Shown: one piece after another, positions 57,919 to 64,000 of the stretch
Numbering within the stretch: position 1 is the stretch's first letter
Layout: every line of letters starts with the position of its first letter
Assembly: GCF_022919215.1 (NCBI RefSeq)
Contig: NZ_CP095046.1
Span: forward strand, 372,001 to 436,000
Direction: 5' to 3'
DNA from: Hymenobacter cellulosilyticus
GTDB taxonomy: Bacteria > Bacteroidota > Bacteroidia > Cytophagales > Hymenobacteraceae
DNA length: 64,000 bases
Notes under the pieces: generated by a model
What the model saw: only the letters and a program-made list of their open reading frames with translations
Databases searched by the model: none
Told to the model about the DNA's origin: nothing
Translations under genes and position numbers: made by a program

Positions 57919-57944
57919 GTGCACATAGAAGTGACCAGTAGGGC

Positions 57945-59665
57945 CTAACGCTCCAGCAAATCGAGGGTGCGGGCGGGCAGTTCCCGGGCGTCGAGCACAA
58001 TAAACCCGTCGAGGGCATTGGAGAAGTTGGGGTCCAGGTTGAAGCCCAGCAGCCGGGCGTTGCGCTTGAGGTAGTGGCGCAGCAGCACCGGGATGCCCGC
58101 TCCTCCGGCCTCAAACGTGGCAATGAGCTTGTGCAGATCCTGCACACTGGTCAGGCCCTGCTGCAGGGTAGTGGGCAGTTCCTGGGCATCGAGCGGGCGG
58201 TAGCGAAACTGCTTGCGAGGCTTTACCAGAGCGGCCAGGTCGGCACGCCAGTAGTGCTCGGTCAGGAAGTTCACCATCACCGCCCGCGAGACGCTCGAAA
58301 ACCGGTTGCTGATACTGACTGGGCCAATAAGGTAGCGGTACTCGGGTGGCGGCAGAGGTATTCGGCAATGCCCTTCCAGAGCAGGGCCAGCGGCTGCGGC
58401 TGCTTCTGATACTCGGCGCGGACAAAGGAACGGCCCAGCTCCAGCGACTCGGCCAGAAACGGCTCCAGTTCTTTTTTCAGCCGAAAAAGGGAGTGCAGAT
58501 AAAAGCCCCGCCGCCCGTGTTGGCGCAGTATGGCCCGCCCCCGCCCGATGCGGTAAGCGCCTACCAGCTGCTGGGCAGCCCGGTCGTAGAGAAACAGGTG
58601 GCGGTAATAGTCGTCGTAACGGTCTAGGTCCAGAGGCTGCTGGGTGCCTTCTCCTTCCCGGCGGAACGTAAGCTCCCGCAACCGGCCCAATTCCCGCAGT
58701 ACGTGGGGCAATTCCGCTTTGCTAGCAAGGTACACCTCCCAGGACCCGGAGCGCAGCAGGCAGCGCGAAGCCCGCAGAGCGTTGATGTCGCGCGCTATCA
58801 GTTCGGGAGCAGTTTCGGCCACTACCGGTGGCGCGGCGGGCGCCATCAGGCGGGAAGCCGCCGGGGCGGCCAGCGCAAACACCCGGGCCCGCACGTAAGC
58901 CAAACGCTCAGGAGCAGCCAAGCGAGCCAGCTCCGCAGCCGCAATGGGCCGCCCGAGCCGCAACCGAATTGTTTGCCCACGCTTATTGAGCAGCTCGGCG
59001 GGCAGGCGGGCCGTGCGCAACCAGGGGTGCAGCAGGCCCAGCAGATTGAAGGAGCGGCTATTGTGCCCGCTCAGCCACACCGGAACCACCGGCACGCGGG
59101 TAGCCGAGAGCAGGCGGCCGGCAGTGGGGTGCCATTCAGCTTCCAGGGCCGGGCGGAATGGCTGCAGCTGACTGGCTACCTCCCCAGCCGGAAACAGGCC
59201 AATGGGTACCTCGTTGTGCACGTAATGCAGCAGCTGGCGTACTCCGGGCACGTTTTGTCCCGCCGCGGCCCGTTCGGGATTTACCAGAATCAGGTGACTG
59301 CCGAGCTGGGTCAGCAGGGGAGCCAGCACCTCATTGGCTACCAACTTAAAATCGGGCCGGACCTCTGTCAGCGCGTAGAGCAGCACCAGCCCGTCGAGCA
59401 GACCGCACGGATGGTTGCCCACGGCCACGAAGCTTCCGGACTGGGCCAGCTGCCGCAGCTCGGCGGCATCGTAGGTCACCGTAATGTTGAGGCGGCGCAG
59501 CAAGGCGCCGATAAACTCGCGCCCCCGCAGATGCGCCGTTTGCTCGTACAAGCGCTGAAGCTCCCGGGCCCCGCTGAAGTAGCTGAGCACTGGCCGCAGC
59601 AGCTCCTGGGAGCGGCGGCCAAACCCAGCGGGATAAGGAAAAACGGAGGAAGAGAGAAAGTCCAT
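57945..59665 (-). CDS. Lysophospholipid acyltransferase / GNAT-like fusion, frameshifted
   Basis: Repaired length about 573 aa. N-terminal PlsC-like acyltransferase: VAVGNHPCGLLDGLVLL (an HPxxxxD variant of HxxxxD) and GLFPAGEVAS, then a C-terminal GNAT-like region (about 305-570) with ELTFRREGEGT, DLDRYDDYYRHLFLYD, VGAYRIG and FYLHSLFRLK, as in olsBA-type hemolysin proteins (ornithine lipid synthesis). The frame breaks at plus-strand GGG 58344-58346; one added base joins RHPEYRYLIGPVSISNRF. ATG 59665 preferred to GTG 59692. Membrane-associated, likely. Confidence 0.85.
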
Positions 59666-59791
59666 CGGCAAAACCTGGTAGCGGCCGGGCACCAGAGGGT
59701 ACCGGCATTTACAAATTTCACGACCGAGTATTGGGTGTGCGTTATCGGGATATTATGAATCCGTTACCAACCAGCGCTTTACGTAAGAAAC

Positions 59792-59974
59792 GCGAAAAGC
59801 CGCGTTGCAGCGCGGCTTTTCGGTAATCGTCACCTTTCACTCTTTTCACGACGCCCAAAGAGTACGACCCGCCGAAGGATGCGTTTGTGGCAAAACCACA
59901 ATCAGGCTGAGCGGGATAGTACAGCTACAATATAGCGAAAATGCCCTGGCAACCAAGTGGCAGCCAGGGCATTT
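59792..59974. terminator. Two hairpins downstream of nuclease gene
   Basis: CGAAAAGCCGCG / CGCGGCTTTTCG (59792-59822) and AAATGCCCTGGC / GCCAGGGCATTT (59938-59974). The second fits termination of the minus-strand nuclease; the first is closer to the upstream side of the acyltransferase. Nothing else is seen in this 330-nt gap. Confidence 0.6.
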
Positions 59975-59998
59975 GTGCAGTTATGAGCTGCCGATACC

Positions 59999-60883
59999 TT
60001 AGTTCGTAGGTCCGCTGTCGACCCGGGCTTCGATAGTAGCCTGCACCGTGCTCGACACGGCCGACAGGATGTTGTAGCCGGTAGCAGACTCGATGGCATC
60101 CACGGTGGTGCGGTAGCTGCCCCAGCTGGTGCCGATAGAAGTGGTATTGGGGGTGTTGATGGCAATGACGCGGGTGCTGGTCGTCACGCGGCTGGCATCG
60201 TTGGAGCCTTCGGGTAATACTACCACCACTTTCCAGCAGCGGGCGGGCACCGCAATTTTGCCGCCGGCAATGGTCGTAGCGTAGCCATTTACGCCCGTGC
60301 CGCCATTGCCGTAGCTTCCGCAGATAATGTAAAGCTCATTGCCCTGGTTGATAAGGGTGCGGCAGTAGTTTTCCAGGCCGGCCCAGGTCTGCTGATTGTT
60401 TACTGAGGCCTGGGGCATCATATTGGTCATCAGGAAAGTAGCCGAGTTATCGGCCACCGAACCGGTGCGGTCGGCAGAAGGACAGTTATGGCCCCGGTCG
60501 AAGCCCGAGCCGGTGTAGCTGCTGCTAGTAGCCCGAAACCAGCCTGAGGGCAAAGTTGCGTCGGCGGCGAAGTTGTCCTGGCGCGGGGTGCTGCCTACCC
60601 AGGCGCTGCTCAGGTGCCAGCTCACCCAGTTTGGAATGGCCCGGTCGCGGTGATACGAAAGCGCGAACTGCGACTTCGACATCAGATAATTGGTGTAGTT
60701 CGTGGCGCTAGTGGTAGCTCCACTGGGGTTACCCATGGTCAGGTGACTGTCGCGCGTGGCATCAAAACTCTGTGAAACAGTCGTGGGAGCACTGGCGGGA
60801 GCAACACTTTCGTCTTTGGAACACGAAACAGCGAGGATGCCGAGCAGGCCACAGCTGAGTAAGCGGTAGAGGGTACGCTTCAT
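59999..60883 (-). CDS. DNA/RNA non-specific endonuclease (lipoprotein)
   Basis: 294 aa. Signal peptide with lipobox LAVSC (Cys near 21), so a lipoprotein nuclease. The catalytic motif DRGHNCPSADRTG, with the conserved DRGH His, and NMMPQASVNNQQTWAGLENYCR identify a Serratia/NucA-type metal-dependent nuclease. ATG 60883 begins the signal peptide. A CATCTTTG box (60955-60962) may be its promoter -7 element. Likely surface-exposed for nucleic-acid scavenging. Confidence 0.92.
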   Translation of the reverse strand: MKRTLYRLLSCGLLGILAVSCSKDESVAPASAPTTVSQSFDATRDSHLTMGNPSGATTSATNYTNYLMSKSQFALSYHRDRAIPNWVSWHLSSAWVGSTPRQDNFAADATLPSGWFRATSSSYTGSGFDRGHNCPSADRTGSVADNSATFLMTNMMPQASVNNQQTWAGLENYCRTLINQGNELYIICGSYGNGGTGVNGYATTIAGGKIAVPARCWKVVVVLPEGSNDASRVTTSTRVIAINTPNTTSIGTSWGSYRTTVDAIESATGYNILSAVSSTVQATIEARVDSGPTN

Positions 60884-61275
60884 TCGAAAAGAGTTTTGGA
60901 TGATGAAAAGAAAGTGAGAAAGGAAACAGCGAAACAGGGATAGCAATTCGGCCGCAAAGATGACCGGGGTGAAATTGAAAGATGTTACCGAAATATTACC
61001 ATTCTACTCGTCTTTGACAAATACAGTTCTATCATATTATCATATTACTGCGTATTAATTTGAAAAAACCGCAACAAAACCCTCTTTAGGCAGCATCCAA
61101 GCCATTAGGGCTTTGGGCCCTCCTACTAGCTATACCATAATTTTGAACATACTTAATCTAGTATATATCCTGTTTACTGTAGTCTACCGCTTTCCTACAC
61201 AAATCGGACTTTTACCAGATAATAGCTCTTCGCATTGTCGTGGTTAGCTCTTCCTTTGGCCGAATTTGGAAAACT
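60884..61275. other. Intergenic region, AT-rich
   Basis: About 390 nt without a supported gene. Holds the nuclease promoter candidate and a TGTTACC site at 60983-60989 with a near copy (ATATTACC, 60993-61000), like the array at 56818-56872. Confidence 0.4.
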
Positions 61276-61311
61276 AAAAAGGCCCTGCTACCACACGTAG
61301 CAAGGCCTTTC
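61276..61311 (-). terminator. Terminator of T9SS gene
   Basis: Minus strand AAAGGCCTTGCTACG / TAGCAGGGCCTTTTT. Placed 62 nt after the stop at 61373. Confidence 0.8.
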
Positions 61312-61372
61312 GAAAGGAAACTCGACGATGTATTACCAGCTAAGCAAGAACCCTTGGCATTTAAGTGGGCTG

Positions 61373-63561
61373 CTAACGCCCCGTAACGACCAAGCGCTGG
61401 CTAGACAGCCGCTGACCAGCAGCATCGGTGAGCACAACGTGGTAAAGCCCTTTGCTGAGGGTACTGAGTGGCAACTCCAGTGCTTGGCTTGTAGCCGGTC
61501 CTTGCCAAATAACGCTTCCCAAGTTGCCGTATACCTGAATACGGGCTCCTTCAGCAGGCATCGTGCCTATCCGCACATTGATACGTTGCGCTTCCTCAGC
61601 TGGGTTGGGATAAACCTGCAGGGCCGCCGTAAACTGACTTTTCCAGGTTATGACCACTACTGGTGACAGATGCTCACTGCCATCCTGATCTACTTGCCGC
61701 AGCCGGTAATAGAGCAGAGTGCGGCCTTGCCGGGCGGCGTTTTCGTCGCGGAAAAGGTAATTGGCGCCACGCGTGCTGGTGCCTGCGCCCCGTACTTGCC
61801 CTATCGTGGTGAAGCCCGTTTCGGGGCCCAGGGAGCGTTCCACTTGGAAGTAGTCATTTTTTTGTTCCGACGCAGTTTGCCAGGTTAGCTCTACCCCACT
61901 TTCCACGCTCCTGCCCTGAAAGGCGCGTAGCTCCACCGGCAGCGGCGTTGGGGTGGCCCTACCTCGGCAGGGAAATCGGGGTTGGGGTCGTCGGCAAAGG
62001 CGTAGAAAATTTGGGCGGCAGAGAACAAGCCCACCCCTCCGGTTACTTCAACTTCCACCCATTCAAAGTCTTGCGTCGTTAAAAAACCCAGCTGGTGGCG
62101 GTTGTCGCCTACCAGACCCAGATCCAGCAAGGTTGTGGCGGATGAGCTTTCCAGCAGGCGGCTGCCATTGGTTCCGCCGTAGGTATTGATGCGGATATTC
62201 TGCAGCAGCGTATTGTTGAGCAGTGTATTGTTGGTGCGCAACGCAATGCCGGCGCGGTTACCGGCCTGGCCCGCGCCATTCAGCCGCAGCTTCAGCTTGT
62301 AGGTACCTAGGGCAGCTATGGGGAATCGTACCTCGGCGTAATCAGACTCGGAAAAGGTATTGTCGGCCGCTTTCTGGGGGTTGGTGGAACTGCAGCCCAC
62401 ACAGGCCAGCGCCGAACCCGACTCCTGATACTCAGTACCGCGCTTGGGCTCGGTGAAGTCCGACAACACAGGCTCGTCATCCTGGAAAGCCCGGGGCTCA
62501 ATACCAAAACCGTAGTAAACCTGCAGGGTATTGAGGGCGCTAGCCAGCGCCGACTGCTTGATTTCGACCCGGTCGAATGCCAGACCAGATTTAAAGCTGA
62601 CCTGGTAGCGGTTGTCGGGCAGCAGGGTCAATTCCAGCAGTTCAGCCCCGCTACGCGCTTCCTGGGCCACACCGTTGAGGTAAGTAGTAATTTGCAGGGA
62701 GTTTAGCGCATTCACATCCAGCACACCGCCGTTGCCGACCACAAAGCCAGCCTGGTAGCCAGCCGGAGCAGGCCTTTCGAGCTTTACCTGCAGCGCGGCC
62801 GAGCAGTTTACGCCGGCCAAAGTAGTTAGGGTAGCAAAGTTGTTCAGCCCGGCGTCCACGGCATTGAGGGGGTTAGCTACGCCCGTACCCACACAAGCAG
62901 ATATTCCGGTGCCGCCGGTTGTTGCCTTGTAGTCATCGGTGCTGGGCTCGGTGGCCCGGGAAAGGTAGCCCACTGCCTTGGTAAATTGGGTATTAGCCGG
63001 CACCCCGTAGGCGTAAAGCACCCGCACCGTGTTGATGCCGTTAAGAATTCCGCCCACGGCAATTTCCAACTGGTCAAAAGGCTTGGAGGAGACAAACTCC
63101 AACCGTACCCGGCTGTCGGACAGCGCAGTACTACTCACCAAGGCATCATTAGCTAAAAGCTCCTGCTGTTGATTGCCGCCGAGGTAAGTACGCAAGGTAA
63201 GCGTGGCCAGAGTATTGGCATTAAGCGCATTACCGCTACTAATTACGACCCCGGCTCGGTACGTAGCCGGAGCCGTGCCCGATAAGCTCAGCGACAGCGC
63301 CACCCCGCCGCCCAGCAACCCAAGCGTATTCTGGATGGTAGCGTAATTCTCCAGGTCTGTATCAGCGGCTCGTTCCGGGTTGGAAACTAGACAACTCAGG
63401 CACAACCCGGCGCCGGTGGCACTGGTGCGGTAGTTGGCCGGACTAATCGGGGTGGCAAAGGTGGAGTAATAGGCCGACTCAGTTTGGGCAACGGTGTAGC
63501 GGCCCGGCAGTAACCCCACTAAGCACAAGCTTAGAATTCGGAAGTAGTAGAGGCTTTTCAT
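61373..63561 (-). CDS. T9SS-secreted repeat protein, frameshifted
   Basis: Repaired length about 729 aa. Signal peptide (RILSLCLVGLLPGRYTVAQ), then three repeats of about 170 aa, each with a Cys pair (CLSC, CVGT-like and CVGC) and NPxxAxD (NPERAAD, NPLNAVD, NPQKAAD), YRAGVVI/YQAGFVV/NRAGIAL and an FYAF/YYGF end. The T9SS tail (VELRAFQGRSVESGVELTWQ ... LQVYPNPAEE ... GLYHVVLT ... QRLVVTGR) follows. The break is at plus-strand GGGG 61950-61953. Likely a secreted or surface protein. Confidence 0.85.
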
Positions 63562-64000
63562 AACTGTGGAGGGTAAGCAGCCTTGGTATGGGGCTGGTGT
63601 TCCCTTTAGTACAAGCCTATGACCAAGCTCTACTTAAAAAGATAAACAACTGATATTCAATGATTTAAACAAATAATAAAAGCCTAATATTTTCCCATTT
63701 TAAGAAAAGGCTTTCTGGATCTGGGAAAGGCTAATGAGCCGGGAGAGTACCCAGAAACCTACAATTCAGTCTATTCGCCACTTAAAAAACTGCTCACAAT
63801 CACTACTCGAAGCTTGTGAAGGGCCGTTTTCCCATTTTGACACATCTATGAATGCTGCACTTTGCGGGGTCGCCAGTCCCGGTGGCCAACGACAGCGCAT
63901 ACTTTTAAAAAGATATTCTGCCATATGTAATAGCCCTTTTCACGAGTGAAGGGAGCCTGCTCGGACCGATTCTCACCAAATTAGCCCTTTAGCCCTGCCC
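63562..64000. other. Right-end region without a clear gene
   Basis: AT-rich 63600-63720, then a 71-codon plus-strand ORF at 63734-63949 with no signal, family or clear codon bias; it is not supported. A gene may begin beyond the window. Confidence 0.4.

Noticed and set aside
63734..63949. 71-codon plus-strand ORF
   Set aside because: No start context, signal, motif or codon bias; likely chance.

Overview
This 64-kb window looks like chromosomal DNA of a Hymenobacter-like bacterium (Bacteroidota, Cytophagales). The reasons are the GC-rich coding sequence, several secreted proteins with type IX secretion (T9SS) C-terminal sorting domains, a PID-CTERM-like protein, Bacteroidota-style -7 boxes (TAnnTTTG), and many families typical of the group (DUF1345, DUF4468-like, HD-PycTM, DUF2652-like cyclase). 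I see no integrated phage, insertion sequence or CRISPR array.

Layout. 0-5.4 kb: an outer-membrane metallophosphoesterase with a kinase-like motif (runs off the left edge), then an HD-PycTM membrane protein facing a class III cyclase-like gene tail to tail. 5.5-9 kb: tRNA-Arg(CCU), a small secreted protein, an orphan ECF sigma factor and two tail-collar proteins. 8.9-17.5 kb: a giant T9SS surface protein with propeller-like and Ig-like repeats. 17.5-24.3 kb: two divergent NarL-type response regulators with nearly identical HTH DNA, a cyanophycinase, an FAD/Rieske oxidoreductase, a STAS protein, a DUF1345 protein and a membrane-protein/XRE pair behind an operator-promoter. 24.3-35.3 kb: an NtrY/NtrC-like two-component system, an ABC exporter operon (ATPase, ECF sigma, two MacB/FtsX permeases) and a HlyD-TolC operon. 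Both operons start at sigma-54-like promoters with the same palindrome about 65-80 bp upstream, so the regulator and its targets can be proposed from sequence alone. 35.4-42.5 kb: a PID-CTERM protein, a kelch/T9SS protein, nicotinate phosphoribosyltransferase and small proteins. 42.5-56.1 kb: a nearly continuous minus-strand nucleotide synthesis cluster (pyrD, pyrF, a small barrel-like protein, pyrE, purL, purQ, purC, a SnoaL-like protein, a GNAT, purD, purN, purF, purM) that supplies IMP-pathway and UMP-pathway enzymes. 56.3-64 kb: a candidate structured RNA next to a TGTTACC site array, a DUF4468-like protein, an acyltransferase/GNAT fusion, a secreted nuclease and another T9SS protein.

Sequence quality. 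Nine genes are interrupted by ten frameshifts. Every one is repaired by adding one base, nearly always to a short C/G run. They include purM, pyrE and a sensor kinase, which argues for base-calling or assembly deletions rather than real pseudogenes. These genes are annotated at full span with the break noted.
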